From: Pelobates cultripes
Taxonomy: Eukaryota; Chordata; Amphibia; Anura; Pelobatidae
Direction: 5' to 3'
Assembly (NCBI GenBank): GCA_933207985.1
Contig: OW240918.1
Location: forward strand, 24,985,203-25,049,202
DNA: 64,000 nucleotides
The notes below the pieces were generated by a model. That model saw only the letters and a program-made list of their open reading frames with translations, was not told the origin of the DNA and ran no database searches. This document shows positions 43,693-57,166 of this stretch, in pieces. The first letter of the stretch is position 1. Each line of letters begins with the position of its first letter. A program made the translations under genes and the position numbers.

Positions 43693-45229
43693 CATGTTAA
43701 AGATTCAGTCTGCCCAGGTTTCTCAATTTAGTTACCATAAATGTTTCCACTGTGCACAGGATGCCACCTAGTGTGCCCACTGATTTATAATAAACAAGCT
43801 AAAATGCCAACATAGATACAAAGAGCTGTCATACACAAAGTGCTGCCATTTATTTAGAATGTTCTCTGCCATTTTGTATAAAAATATATTTTTCCAAGAT
43901 TGGTAGGCTGTGCAGTAGACTGATATATGATTAGCAGTCTGGGATTTCCAGTCATTTAAAATCTATATTCTATTAGTGGTTGTAAAGCAATGGTTCCAAA
44001 ACCAGTTATTATGACCCTTCAACCATCCAGGATTTATTCATTTCTAATTTTTATTCCAATGAAGACACTAACAAAACCTGAACTGTTGTTGGGCTATAAA
44101 GACTGGTTTGGACTGCTATAGGAACTGCTGTTGTAAAGGGAGCTGGGGTAAGCAGTGGGAATCCTATTGAGGGTGGTTGGAGCTACAAAGAAGGAGGTTG
44201 GATTCTACCTGTTATGGCTGCATGAAATGGGAAATAATTAACATGGACTTTTCAAGGGTTCCATGGGATGAAGGAATGAGGAACCTGCATGTAAGAATGA
44301 GACAAGATAATAATCAGATTAAAATTAGCATCATTATATTATCCTTATTTAGTGCAAACATTTTCTGCGGTGCTATACTTACATGCACTATTGGGGTTAT
44401 TTAACAAGACAAGAGGTAAACAAGGCTTTCCCAAAGAAATTTACAGTCTAGGAGGAAATGGTACAGGAAGAGGAAGAAATATGTAATAGACACAGATACA
44501 ATGAATGTGACATTTGGAGTTATTGGGGATGTACAGAAAAGGATAACATAGGGGAAGAGTGAGGGAGCTATAGTAAACAAACAGAATAGTAATTAATGTG
44601 TTAATGACTGTCTAACTCCAAATTAAATGTGCAAGAACAGGTAGTAGAATTCTATTGGTGTAAGGAGTCTATCCCAAAACAGTCCATGTGAATCAGGCAC
44701 ATATATTGTTATGACAGGCGAATTACTGCTCAGATGTATCCTACAGGTTTAACCCTTTCATTTGTTGATGTCTGAGTCATATTTTATAAATGGCAAAGCA
44801 CAAGCTCATCCATTTTGGACTCAAATCGTTAATAAAGAATAGATTTTTGTTTCCAGAAGATTGACTATTGCTACAGCACCATTTTTGAAAGCATTTCCCT
44901 TACTTCGCTAAGTACCACTTCCATTGTCAGTCAGTTGTACATTTTAAGAGGTGCTGCAGCAGCTTGAGTCTAACAGACACACATGCTGATGTGATCTATG
45001 TCAGGGGAGAACAGAAGCCAGGCTCCCAGCTTCTTTAGATCTATAAGTACTAGGATGCTTTGCCAGGCTTGATAAAAGCAATAAAAGCCTCTTGAGAGTT
45101 GTAGTCCAAAAGCAGCCGATGGTATTCCTTTTGGCAGCCCATGTCATATATGAATGCTATCTAACATCTGGCACTCTGTGAATCCCAGCAGTTACAGCCC
45201 ATATACAGAGTGCCCCAGAGGGTAAAATC
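43693..45229. other. Non-coding stretch upstream of kcnj3
   Basis: No gene recognised. About 45050-45150 has ATGCTTTGCCAGGCTTGATA and GAGAGTTGTAGTCC, loosely like the foldback repeat at 30667 and 63690. Confidence 0.4.
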
Positions 45230-47001
45230 CCAGAGCTGCCAGTTTTAGTAAATTACCTTTCTCAGTAAGATCATTGCATGCACCAAGTGTTAAAAGCGAT
45301 TAAAGCTATTAATTTTCCAAACACCCCCTCCTCTTCCAATTCAACACCCTCCTCCTCCTCCTCCTCTGTCATAGGCAGCTGGGGGAGCACTGAAAACTGT
45401 CACTGCTTTCACTCAGATATGGAGGTCACTTTAAATGCATGCAAAAGTTAGAGACAACATAACACACAAGCATGCATACAAACCCACATATAAATATATA
45501 AACACACACACACACACACACACAAAGCATTAAGGTATACACACAGTATATACAGTACATACAAAACAAACAGTCAGAAATACACAATATTCAGACATGC
45601 AAACATACATGGATAGATGCATACACACATACAGGCATAAATAGATACACAATATACAGCGATAGATACATAGATAAATATATAGATAATATACAGACAC
45701 AAGCACAGACTTACATTTACAACATAAAGCTATAAATACACACACACATTTGAATGTAGGCTTACATACACAAACCCATACATATTACCTGTTATCTGGA
45801 ATGGTAGCTTGTCTCCCCTTTCTGCCCCCACCTGTGCACTATGCAATGAATATGTGCTCTGTATAGATGTATTTGTATTGTTTGGAGAATTAAAGGCATA
45901 CATTGCATGGTCTCTATTGTTTGATCTGGAGTGCTGGGCACTGCAGTCTGGGAGAAGCAGAAATGAGAGAGATATAGGGAGGGAGGGGGGAGGAGCAGGA
46001 GGAGCTAATACAAGCTGCAGCTGATTTTCACCAACACTATCTCCATTCTGCCTAACACACACACATACATATACACATACACCCATACATGCACATTCTC
46101 TGTCACTCAGCACAACCATGATTTTACCACCTCCCCAGAAGAAAAGAACTCTTGCAAAACCTGCTTGATCCCTGGGACTATAAATGCCACCTGCATCATC
46201 ACCTGCATTCTAGAGAGCCACTATCAAGAACAGAAAGGTATAAAAGATACAGCAAAATATATAGAGAGAGATAAAACAACCCAGTTAGGCTCATTAGGGC
46301 TTTTGTTACCAACATCCCAGGAAGAGAGTGGGTTGGTGTGGAAAAGCAGCCTTTGTGCCCTCAGCCTTTCCATGCAAGGCTCAAATCTTTAGAGCCATAC
46401 GACAGAACAGTTCTGCTCTGGTAATCTTCAGTTTGGGGGAGGGGGGCTATGCTGCTCTGAGGGAGAATCTGGACCTCTGCTTGAACCCATGTGCATTTTG
46501 CTCAGTGACAGTTTTAAGAAGAAGGTTCTTGATAAGAATCCAGAAGGATACTTGTATCAGTCCAGGGAGTTAAAGGGTTGGATCTCACTGTTAATCAGGT
46601 TCCTCTGCTTATTTTGTTCTCACATTCTGTATGCCAACTTCCAGGCAGCACCAACAAGCCTGTAGGTCATGCAGTGCTGCAGAACCCAAGCCAAATGATG
46701 AGGATCTGGAGATGAGATAATGAGATCCTTCGCTTTGTCTTTAGAAAAGAAACACATTGATACATTGAATCAGTTTGGTAGCCAGCTGTGTCGACTGAAT
46801 CAGGAGAAAGCTCAATGGATGGTCATGAATGATATAATCTGGGAATAGGAACTAGGAATCATCATAGTCATCATCATCATCATCAACAACAACCTAAAAC
46901 CAAAAGAACATTTGGTTCAGACAAGAGGAACGAGAAGAAGACTATATATAATCAGCTATTGATTTCCATATCCATTTAATCTGGCTGTTTTTTTTCATAT
47001 T
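45230..47001 (+). other. Presumed 5' flank and 5' leader of kcnj3
   Basis: This is the sequence just upstream of the kcnj3 start. It has a CTC-rich run (about 45345-45370), CA/ATACA microsatellite (about 45449-45770), a G-rich block (about 45977-46010), and a CATCAT/CAACAA run (about 46866-46890). From about 46100 it looks lower in repeats, and it contains several upstream ATGs with short frames. I cannot place the transcription start or a TATA box with confidence; assignment as leader rests on position only. Confidence 0.4.
45449..45770. repeat. CA/ATACA microsatellite upstream of kcnj3
   Basis: A perfect CACACACA tract at about 45503-45523 within a longer ACATACA-type degenerate repeat. 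Confidence 0.8.
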
Positions 47002-47673
47002 ATGTCTGCACTCCGAAGGAAATTTGGGGACGATTATCAGGTAGTCACCACTTCATCTAGTGGCACTGGCTTTAATCAAGCTGCTCCAAAAAAGAAGAGG
47101 CAGAGGTTTGTGGAAAAGAATGGCAGGTGTAATGTCCAGCATGGGAATCTGGGGAGTGAGACCAGCAGGTATCTTTCTGACCTATTCACAACCCTTGTAG
47201 ACTTGAAATGGCGTTGGAATCTCTTCATTTTCATCTTAACTTACACAGTAGCTTGGCTCTTCATGGCTTCCATGTGGTGGGTCATTGCCTACATGAGAGG
47301 GGACCTCAATAGAGCTCATGATGTGAACTACACGCCTTGTGTGGCCAACGTCTACAACTTTCCATCAGCCTTCCTGTTCTTCATTGAGACAGAAGCCACC
47401 ATCGGTTATGGCTTCAGATACATCACTGACAAGTGCCCAGAAGGAATTATCCTCTTCCTCTTTCAGTCCATCTTGGGTTCCATAGTTGATGCCTTTTTGA
47501 TCGGCTGTATGTTCATAAAAATGTCTCAACCCAAAAAGAGAGCAGAGACTCTGATGTTCAGTGAACACGCAGTCATCTCCATGAGGGATGGCAAACTCAC
47601 TTTAATGTTTAGGGTGGGTAATCTTCGAAACAGCCATATGGTTTCTGCACAGATCCGCTGTAAATTGCTCAAA
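47002..47673 (+). CDS. kcnj3: KCNJ3 (GIRK1/Kir3.1) potassium channel, first coding exon
   Basis: This exon encodes the first 224 residues of a G-protein-gated inward-rectifier K+ channel subunit. Family knowledge: GIRK1 forms heterotetramers with other Kir3 subunits in the plasma membrane and opens on G-beta-gamma binding, slowing heart and neuronal firing. Visible: the family N-terminus [19 protein letters not shown], a basic KKKRQRF stretch (about 30-36), the slide-helix region (about 60-70), membrane helix M1 (about 72-95), an extracellular NYT glycosylation sequon at N109, the pore helix (about 119-131), the selectivity filter TIGYG (133-137), M2 (about 148-172) with Asp163 at the rectification position, and the start of the cytoplasmic domain ending KLLK. 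The ATG has A at -3. The frame stays open past codon 224 but loses homology there, and GTAAGTA at 47674 is a strong donor in phase 0. The linker after residue 20 looks shorter than in mammals. The remaining cytoplasmic domain is outside the window. Confidence 0.96.
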
Positions 47674-47680
47674 GTAAGTA
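47674..47680 (+). promoter_or_regulatory. kcnj3: Splice donor of kcnj3 exon 1
   Basis: AAA|GTAAGTA directly follows the Lys codon at which similarity to the Kir3.1 family ends. Reading through would add an unrelated hydrophobic tail and then a stop at about 47761, which supports splicing here. Confidence 0.9.
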
Positions 47681-50600
47681 TTCAATCAAATACATTATTC
47701 ACTTTATTTTTTATTCAGCTATATGACATAGTATGTAAAGTTATAGCTGTTTGCATCATATAGTTTATAAATGTTTACAGACAAATGCATAATTATATTT
47801 GATGTATAACTATTTGCACATACAAATATCTTAATCATAAAAATTTACACTAACAAATTCATAAACATACACACACACACACGCTCAAAGGTACACATTG
47901 CAACATTATTTTATTTTATACCATTTCATTTGTGAGAAAAACAAAAATGAAGGTAGGAATGACAGCTGCTCGGCATATTAAATAATTAGCCCAAATGAAA
48001 TGTTGACATAGCCATGTGCTCTTACTGCCCACTTAATTCTTGTGGTTCCATCACTCCTTGTAGAGAGGGACATTGGCTTGATAAATTCCAAAATTATAAT
48101 TTTTCTTCTCCTCCATCTAGAGATATTCCTAAGTATATGTAACATCCAAGTAATTTGTATATTTAATTTGAAGTAAGAGACAGTGAGGGTGTGTGTGTTT
48201 TTTGTGTGTGTCTGTGTGTGGGTTGTCTCATAATTTTGTATTGCTTTCATATAATGTTAATGCACGATTAAATAACAACATAGAGCCACTTAATGATTGA
48301 GAGCACAGCACTTGGAGGAAATATATTACATTATGAATCATTAAAACACACTGATGTGTTCATAATGCACTAACAAAATTTTTTCTCCTACTGTTCCCTA
48401 TTACTGTTTCCTTTCCTATCCAGGAATAAAACCCTTTATGATATTTGCAGCTGGTCATAGCTACTGCTTTCTGAAGGTTTTGGAGACCAAAGTTAAATTA
48501 TGGAGAGAGAAAAGATCAGCAAAATTATCCAACTTATTAAACCTAGTCCTAACCTAAATAATGTTAAAATATACTGGTTTAACACACAAGTCATAAGGGA
48601 AATTAAATACAAGTTATTTTGTCTGTATCATTTAATGTATGCAACATTCCCATGATGCCATGCAAACATGCAAATCAGCACAAACAACATGGTCTCTCCT
48701 GCCTACCATAATCATGGAAGTTCTCTTGACAATGGCCTTCTACTTTAAACACAGCTTCTTTGCCATGGAAGAGGCTAGGATTTAAAGGAACCATTACCAT
48801 GAATAACAGTAACTCCCCTTCTGGGCCCATGGTTACTAGTGATATAATTTGTATTGTGCATATTATGCAGTGCTTTACAATTATACACAGGGGATATATT
48901 ATAACAAATATTGAGAGAAACAAGTTGTGAATAGGACCATAGTCAAACCAGTACTGAGAAGATGGGGTAGATGAATGCAGGAGGATGAACCATGTGTCAA
49001 AGATACAATGCCTTTATCTTGTGATTGTCATGCATGGAGGCAATGTAGATTGGAAGGATAGAAAGAGCTGAGTGGACTGTCGGTGTATAGGTTATGTGTG
49101 GGGAGGTATGAGGACTGTTATAATGAGATAAATTACCCAGTAGGATGGCAATATTTTCTAAAGAGGTGCATTTTTAGTGATGTCTTAAAGGACCGGAGGC
49201 TAGGATAAAGTCTAATAGGACGAAGTAGCGCATTCACTAGCAATGGTGCAGTCAATGAGAAGTAAATGAGAATTAGCAGAGGTGGGTCGACAGAGGACAA
49301 GATAAGATAATTGGTGCAGTGATTGGAAACTGAGAAGGGGTATGTTTGTGGATTTGTTATGGGCTTTGTTAATGTCAGTAGATTGAATTGGATCCTTAAG
49401 AGTAATCAGAGCTAATGTAAGGACTGGCAAAGGTGTGGGGTGTGAATGGAGCAGGGGTGGGTTTTATCAATTCAAATACTAATAAAGTTGTGCTGAGAGC
49501 AAAAAAAAAAACAAATCAGAAGCTCCTCTCTGATTTGATGAATTCTAAAAAATTATTTTAAAAAAATCAAACTTGCCATACAGTGAATAAAATATGTATT
49601 CTGCTCTTAATGATTGAACCTTTGGTAAAATAGACAAGCCAACCCTCCCAAGTATTGCAGGTAGCTCACCGCCCCTTACCAGAACCAAGTGGATATAAAG
49701 GCCTGTGTCCAGTTATTCTTTTTATATTACATGTTTCAAGCAGGGAAAGAACAATAATATGCATTTAGATGATAATGATAATAATAATAATAATATATCA
49801 TTATATTTGTTTTGCGCTTGAAATCACACTTCCCATTTGTTTAGGGAAGGAAACAATAGGACACATTTAGACAACTGTTTGCCCTATTAATACTCTGTTG
49901 CCTTATTTATATTGACCTTCAGTTGTTATACAATTGTCACACTTGAGTAGAGCAGATTTCTCTGCTAGGCAAATGGATTTTCCAAGCATTTCATTCTGCA
50001 ACAAGCATGTTGATAAGGTAATGTTAAGCAGTCACTCATCAGCACCTTTCAGGTTAAAAAGCCCTGCAGAGCAATCAAAGCATGAATATGGTGTGTGCCA
50101 CTTATGGGCTGATTTTAATTTAAGCTAGGCTGTAAATATTTAGCTTTCTGCTCACTTATCCAATCAACCTTTTCCCATTAAATCAACAAATATGCATATT
50201 TAAAGACATTTAATCAACAATGGCGTGTGTGTTGATGTACATGTATGTACATTTGTTGTACGTGTATATTTATTTGTTTGTGGGTATGTATTTCTGTGTG
50301 TAAATGTATGGACATTTTTGTATATTTGGGTATGTTTTATATTTATATACTTGTGCATGTACAAGTTATGTATTTATATGGCTATGTGAGCATGTACATG
50401 TGAATATACGTCTGTCTGTGTATATGTATGTGTGTTTGTTAATTATTGAACTATTTTTACTATTATCATTATATAGCACCAATATATCCCCCTGCACTTT
50501 GCAATGTTAAAAATGCAATTCTTTTTACAATAAGTAATTGAGGTACAAAATCAATATCAAGTTGGCCGAGCAAAGTCTTGAAGAGGCTCCTACTAAAACA

Positions 50601-52690
50601 ACCTACAATCTAGGTGGAATTGTATATAATTTATAAAATAATTCTATTTAGTGGTTAATTGGCAAAAAAACTCAAGATTTGGTAATTTGACAACCAACTT
50701 CCCAGTTTATGTTTATAAATGTAAGTCAGAAAAACTTACTGCAGCTCAGCCAAGTTAGTGCTTTTTTCCCCATATTGACTCATTTGTCGTACCATATAAA
50801 ATGTATTCGATAACTCTGTATAACTCACTCGTTTAGTGAATAAACCCCTTAGCCATGTTAAGTGGCTAGGGAAACACAATTAATTGAAATATCTAGTATA
50901 AATATACCGATTAACATGAACATATCCATGTTTCCTCATTTATTTGATAATTATACAAAACTATTCACTGCAGCAGTAGAACCATAATCATGTCTGAAGG
51001 GCATTATGAAAATGTAGTATTTTCTTGTCTTCTCATCTGTAATTTGCTAATGGACCTCCTGGCAGTAAAAAGGTTAATTTAATATCATACTTTGCTGTCA
51101 TAGCATGAAAATTAAGGAAATGGACAATTACAGTTCAATGAATCACACTATAGTTCACCGTGTTTGTTTAAAAATTATACATGGTTCAACTTGCAAATTA
51201 TGGTTGAAAGATGATCTGTGCCTTGCAGTGGGCTTTTCATAAACTACATAGTGATAAGATCTCCATGCATTATATCTTAGGCAAGTGGAGGGCATTATTA
51301 GGGACATGGGATTTAGGAGACCCCTTTGGGCAATTAAGGTTCAGCAAACTCAGGTCATCTAAACGTCTTTCCAATCTTGCTTGGTTCTAAGAGGGATTGC
51401 GTACATTATGTCCCTGCGTAATTTGCTCAACGCACACACAAAATAAATCATTAAGCCTTTGTACACAGTATATTCTTTACAAACAGTCAGCTGTTTCATT
51501 ATCTGCATAGGGAAAGGAGCACAATTAGAAAATCTTACGAAGCAAACCTGCTGACCGTACACTTGGGAAAATCTCAGGCTTGCTCAATTATAAAATAAAA
51601 GAAGGCAATTCTCTTGACATACATTCATACAGAGCAGGCCTTGCTCTGACAACAACGAATATACTGGACTCAGCTAGGTTAACCCCTTCAGAGGTCACAA
51701 AAGATTAAACACATATCTTTAGATCGAAGCATGTACTATTATTATTATTGTTATTACGATTATGATTAACATAGCACATGCATATAAATGCTCATAATAT
51801 ACTTGGCCCTTAAAGGGTTAAGTTGATTTTATTTAAAACAATGAGCTCTGCACTTAAAAAATAAATAAATAGAGTTATTCAGTAAACTGAAAAATGCTGT
51901 TATTGCAAAGTGAATTTCACATTTTAGACAACAGTAGCTTAATTCTCCTAATTGTGTTAATGTAATTGTAACTTCTAAAAATGTTTCCCCCCCCCATTTT
52001 CTGTGCATGTGCCAGCCTGATCTCAGGGTAAGAGATAAAATCAGCAAGTACCTTATTTTTGGCATAATAGTTGCCTATTCCAACTTTATCTTAAGGCTCC
52101 TCACATCTAGAATGTGGTTTAGAACATCTGTTAGTTTTATAATGGAAATGTTTAACCTACACAAACTGATTTTTTTAGAACAGATATCTTTGAATGCATG
52201 TTGATACATTGCCCAATTGAATTTAGAACACATACTTATTTTTATCTCATGCTAATCTTCTATTTCATGTGAGTTTTCATTGCAAACAGGACGTAAAGAT
52301 CCTTTGGTTTTGCTCAGAGTTCAATGTCTGGTATTTTCTTTCAAATTCTATAGCACAATGCTTTGCAAACTAGTCACTAAACAGTGATATAACAATCCAC
52401 GATAACCATTTACACCAAAAAGAGGGCAGTTGTAATAAATCTCCAAGTTAACCAAATTTGAGATTTTTACTTAAAACGTTTGGCCTAAATGTAGCAAGTT
52501 GGTTACCAATTCTCCCTTCAATGAATAAACTGCATCGAGTCTTGTTATCAAAATATAAATGAATCAGCCACAATGAAAAAGACGTGTACAGTGTAACTTT
52601 TTATCCAGTTATTAATCCTTTTATTAATACAGGGCTATGCATTAAACATTTCAGCTCCAAGGTACAGCTTTGAATTGTTGACTAAGAAAA
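47681..52690. other. kcnj3 intron 1, first part: mostly AT-rich DNA
   Basis: No exon is recognisable. It holds small (CA)n/(GT)n runs (about 47866-47884 and 48186-48226), an AAT-type run (about 49770-49795), and a degenerate TGTA-rich stretch (about 50225-50430). The stretch at about 48820-49480, with phrases such as AGTGCTTTACAATTATAC and AAAGAGGTGCATTTTTAGTGATG, resembles dispersed non-coding repeats of frog genomes, but I cannot name a family. Confidence 0.4.
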
Positions 52691-53102
52691 TAGACTTTTG
52701 CCTTAATACAAAGCTCTGCCCCTCACCCGCACTCTCCCCGGTACATAAAGGGCTAAAAAACCCTTTTAACAATTATTTCAGTGCTGGGTCAGTGCTCCGC
52801 CTCCTCTGACATCATCAGATCGGGGGCTAAGGCGAATGCTGCAAGAGCATTAGGCCCTCTCCATCGGAAAGCATTGCAGAGACATCCACTATCAGTTAGG
52901 CAACCAAAAGTCACTTAGCATGCAGAAGTGCCTCTAGTGGCTGTCTGATTGACAACCACTAGAGGCAGTCTTAGTCCTGCAAATAAATCATTGCAATTTA
53001 AAACGGCATTGCTTTACATTGCAGGGCTAAGGGGGACAGGGACACTGCACCCAGACCACTTCAATAAGCTGAAGTAGTCTCGGTGCTTACAGTGTTCCTT
53101 TA
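52690..53102. mobile_element. TTAA-type short element in kcnj3 intron
   Basis: It ends GTGTTCCTTTAA; internal phrases GTGCCTCTAGTGGCTGTCTG...CAACCACTAGAGGC, CACCCAGACCACTTCAATAA and TCAGTGCTCCGCC are shared with 56722-57166. The left end is decayed. Confidence 0.65.
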
Positions 53103-53123
53103 AGAGCATAATAATAGCAGAGT

Positions 53124-53300
53124 TAAAAGAACACTAGAGGTACCAGAACCATTAAAGCTTAATACAGTGGCTCTGGGTCATAGAAAAGACAGTGTTTACA
53201 TAGCTGTCTATTGCCACATCTAGTGGCTCTCATACTGACAGTCAGTATTGCTATTTTCGGTAGGAATAAAAAGCTATAGACAGGCCTAACATTCCCATTT
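53124..53300. mobile_element. Partial TTAA-type element
   Basis: It begins TTAAAAGAACACTAGAGGTA and contains CATCTAGTGGCTCTCATACT; the right end was not found. Confidence 0.45.
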
Positions 53301-53398
53301 GCTGTTAGCCATTCCCTAGACTATAGGAATATCTAACAAGGAAAAAACAAGTGTTATTCTTGGTTAAAAAACTAGACATAAGAGCAATCCCATGGAAA

Positions 53399-53439
<41 letters not shown>

Positions 53440-53999
53440 TGTACTTAGCATTTGCTTCAGAATCGTATATTTTTATCTTGGTAAGCCACCCCATTGTGTT
53501 GATTTGCACCCATGCTGTGTTTAATGCAGTGGTCCCTGGGTAATCCTTTCTTAAACTCGCTATCTGTGTAAGTCTAGTTTACAATCAACATGTCATGTAA
53601 CTAATATTATGTTACAAAACAGATTGGGAAATAGATCATTTCCATGATATGTTTTACTTATTTTTTTAAGTCCTATAGAGATAAAAACTATTATTTATTC
53701 CTTTGTATCCTTATTATCTTCAAACCTTACTTGGAAAATGTTTAAAGAATGGGTTCTGGAAGGTTTCTAAATTCCCATAGGCAAAGTGAAAACAGTAGGC
53801 AAAATATACAAACATGGACCTTGCATAATGGACAAATCTGGGCTATAGAGTACTTCTAGACATTGTCTGGAGCAGAATTATGCTCCATGTCATGTGAGTT
53901 GCCCACTGTTTAATGAATATTGTGAAGAAAATAGACTTTTACCTGTTATTTTCTCCCTTTTTATTCAGTATTTATATATGTGAGTACTTGTATATTGAA
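53301..53999. other. Intronic sequence with a TA microsatellite
   Basis: (TA)n at 53400-53434. Nothing else recognised. Confidence 0.5.
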
Positions 54000-54925
54000 T
54001 GGGTTGGTTCGGTAGTTTGAAACTACAGAACACCGACCACCCTCCTGGCTCATTTACTTCAAAGAAACTAGCTATTAAGTGCTCCCTTGGCGGCCGCTGT
54101 TCGTATAACCGAACGCCACGTGGAAAAGAAAACGGCGGCCATCTTGTTTGCATGAGGAGAGCCAGCGGGACTTGGTCCTCAAGTGTCTGGAACTAAAATC
54201 GGACACTCGACCTCACGAACTACCGCTGGAAACTACCGAACGCCGGCTTCTCATACTTCCCGAACAGCCAGGAAAGCCTCATTCGGTAGTTCTGTGCGAA
54301 CAGACAAGGGGAGCAATCGCTAGTATGAGCCAGGGCAATCCATTCAGGACTTTTGTTCATTTTTTACAGTTTTGTGAATTGACCGACCGCACACGCTGAA
54401 TCCATGTAACTGTTTTGGGCAGGAGCTGTGTGTGTGGTCGGTAAAAGGGCCCCTCAATACTTTTTCAGAACCCCTGAACCGATCTGGGTGAAATTTGGAT
54501 ATGTTTGTCCCCCACATTGGGGCTATCAGGGGATATGTAATTTGTGGGGATACCTTGTGGGGAAAGGGTGTTCTAAGTTTTGGGGAAATTGTGTGCTCTC
54601 TGCCTGGAGATAATTGGTTTATTCCTTAACTTATCTCAATATCTCCCAGGCAGAGAGGAGGCGTGTAATACTGTAAATCTGTGTGATGATTGGCTGTTGC
54701 TTTTGTTTGCTGTGGGAGGTCCTCTTGCAGGAGGATTTCTCATAAAAGCCTGTGTGTTTTTAATAAAGACTATTCCTGTTACACCCTTCATGAAGTCTAG
54801 GCTCATTTTGGGGGATATTCTACTTGCTGGGAAGAATCACCTTGGAACTGCATTTCATCTATTCTATTCCTCTACTCCCTGCTGCAGCTATAATCACTCA
54901 TGCTCAGCTGTTGGGAGAGGGAACC
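54000..54925 (+). mobile_element. LTR-like element, copy in kcnj3 intron
   Basis: Begins near GGTTGGTTCGGTAGTTTGAA and shares GAACACCGACCACC, GGACTTGGTC and GTGTCTGGAACTAAAATC with 62050-62250. It then has CCCCTGAACCGATCTGGGTG, GGAGATAATT (54606-54615) with a partial return arm AATATCTCC (54638-54646), a TATA-like CATAAAAGCC (54741-54750), AATAAAG (54762-54768) and TGTTACACCCTTCATGAAG. The end is not exact and no target duplication was found. It is in the same orientation as kcnj3. Confidence 0.75.
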
Positions 54926-56721
54926 AAGACCGCAGCACCATAACTACTGCAGGTCTTAACAAATATGCTAACTTAATTTAAGGGTTCAAACATAGCACCA
55001 TAACCACTAGAGCTCATTGCAATGATTACAGTGCAGTAGACACCATCTGTTGCTGTTTTGGCAATAGACCCTCAGAGTTATTCGCTAATTTTGACTTGTT
55101 AGGATCTCAAAGGAATTAAAGGTAAATTTAAAATATACGTCCAAAAGAGCTGATCTGGAAACAAAGCTAACTTGAAGATTGTAAAATTTTATTCTATAAT
55201 TTGAAATGTATTCATATTAAATTGCTGACAGTTCAAAAGTTTTAGTGAATAACCTTGATTCTGTCGTGCCCTACATTTTTGTGCAAAAATAAATAAATAA
55301 AAATTACTAGAGATTTGAAAATGACCCAAGGAGGAAAAATAAGCTCATCATTAGTCATGGGTCATGAGTAAAAAATGTCTGGGTACCAAAAACGTTGCTG
55401 CCTTGTATGAACGATAATAATTCACAAACAGACATAAAGCCCTTAATACAAATCAACATATTTAAGATAATGTAAAACACATTTTTGGACCACACACATG
55501 TCCTTCAGAGACCTGCAACATTTTCTAAATGTAAATACTCATAAATAAACAATTCTTTAGCTTGAGCATGAGTGAAATGGCCCATACAGCCCTTAAGTAG
55601 ACTCCTACATAAGTTTTGCGACACAGACACAAAATATTTAATAGAAAACCCTGATGCATTAGGCTGGAATGGTAGAAAATAGTGCTTATGATTTACTTTG
55701 GTGGATTATATTTTATGCCACGCAATCAAGGCAGGCTAAAACCTTGCACAGCAGTTTAAAAATATACTTAGATGTTCTTTTGCTCAGAATGCTCTCCATG
55801 TTTCATTATCCCCCTTTTTATTGCAATAAATAAAGAATTGGCAAATTGCATCGTTCTTTAGATTAGTATTAAGCACACCTGCAATTGATGTGAACCTGAC
55901 AACTGAGAAGTATCTTTACATAAATCACAAGAGCACAGGGAAAACGTCAATACACTCTGTTCACAGTTTTGAAGTCTATTCAATAGAGTTTAATAGCAAA
56001 TCTGCACTTTTATCGTTTGTTTCTTGTTCATAGTGTATAAAGGTTCAATCCACTAAAAGTCAAGTTTGACCGTATAATGGTATTCTTAATGACACCTTAG
56101 TTTAGCTTCTTTTCAAGTCAATCGCAAATGATTTTTTTTTAACAGACTTTCCTCAATCACTGATTGAAAAAGTCAGAATGACCTTGTCCTCTTGATTGTC
56201 TGCTCATTTTATTGCACTTTAAATCTCTCAAGTTTGCTTGCAAGTGCAAAAATCTGAAGAAGAGTACAAAATATTTCAAAATATCCCATTGTATGTTCCA
56301 AAGAAGAAACTAAAGATCATTGATAATGCATACCTCCCATTTCAAATAAACAATGAGGGACACGTTAATTTTAGGGGTGTGACTTTAGTTGACTTACTAA
56401 TAATAATTCATACAACTAAAATGTAACTTAGAACAAGAACAATGTATCCTATTTACACAGATTCATTTCTAAACAGATTTTTATGTATTTTAACGATTCA
56501 TTCATTTAACAATTCATTACTGGGAGTATTATTACTGGTGAGCTCTATTATACACACAGAGCAACAAAATGGGTCCTAGAAAAGAGGGCGATTTGGAAAG
56601 AAAAGAGGGATTTGGGCCCAAAATAGGGACTGTCCCTAATAAATAGGGACACTTAGGAGGTATGCAAACATATTCTTAAACTCCTTATCAGTTAATGATT
56701 ACAGATGTAATTTTGTGATTG
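54926..56721. other. Intronic AT-rich stretch
   Basis: AGCACCATAACCACTAGAGC at about 54990 resembles a short palindromic element. No exon was recognised. Confidence 0.4.
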
Positions 56722-57166
56722 TTCAAAGGGATACTATAGTGCCAGGAATACAAATCTGTATTCCAAGCGCTATAGTTTCCTTACGTTCCTCTCCCTCACG
56801 CCCCACCCTCCATCCAGCACTTCAGGGGTTAAAAACCCCTTGCAACACTTACCCAATTCCAGCACTGATGTTCCTTGGTGCTAGGTCGGTGCTCCACCTT
56901 CACCACCATGTGCACATTAGGCCCTGCTTTCCTATGGGGATTTTACTGATGCTCTGCATGAGGACATCCATTGTCATCTTAAAGGCAACCTAAAGTCCGG
57001 TAAACTCCAGGAAGTGCCTCTAGTGGCAGTCTGGTAGACAGCCACTAGAGGCTATCTTAGTGTTGCAATGTAAACATTGCAGTTCCTCTAAAAATTGCAG
57101 GTCTAAGGGCAATAGTGACATTGCACTTGAACTGAAGTGGTCTCGGTTCCTGTAGTATTCCTTTAA
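56722..57166. mobile_element. TTAA-type short element in kcnj3 intron
   Basis: Left end TTCAAAGGGATACTATAGTG, right end TGTAGTATTCCTTTAA, with the GTGCCTCTAGTGGCAGTCTG...ACAGCCACTAGAGGC hairpin. Confidence 0.75.

Noticed and set aside
45010..45160. Possible foldback element related to 30667 and 63690
   Set aside because: Only short phrases match and no paired ends were found, so it is mentioned but not called.
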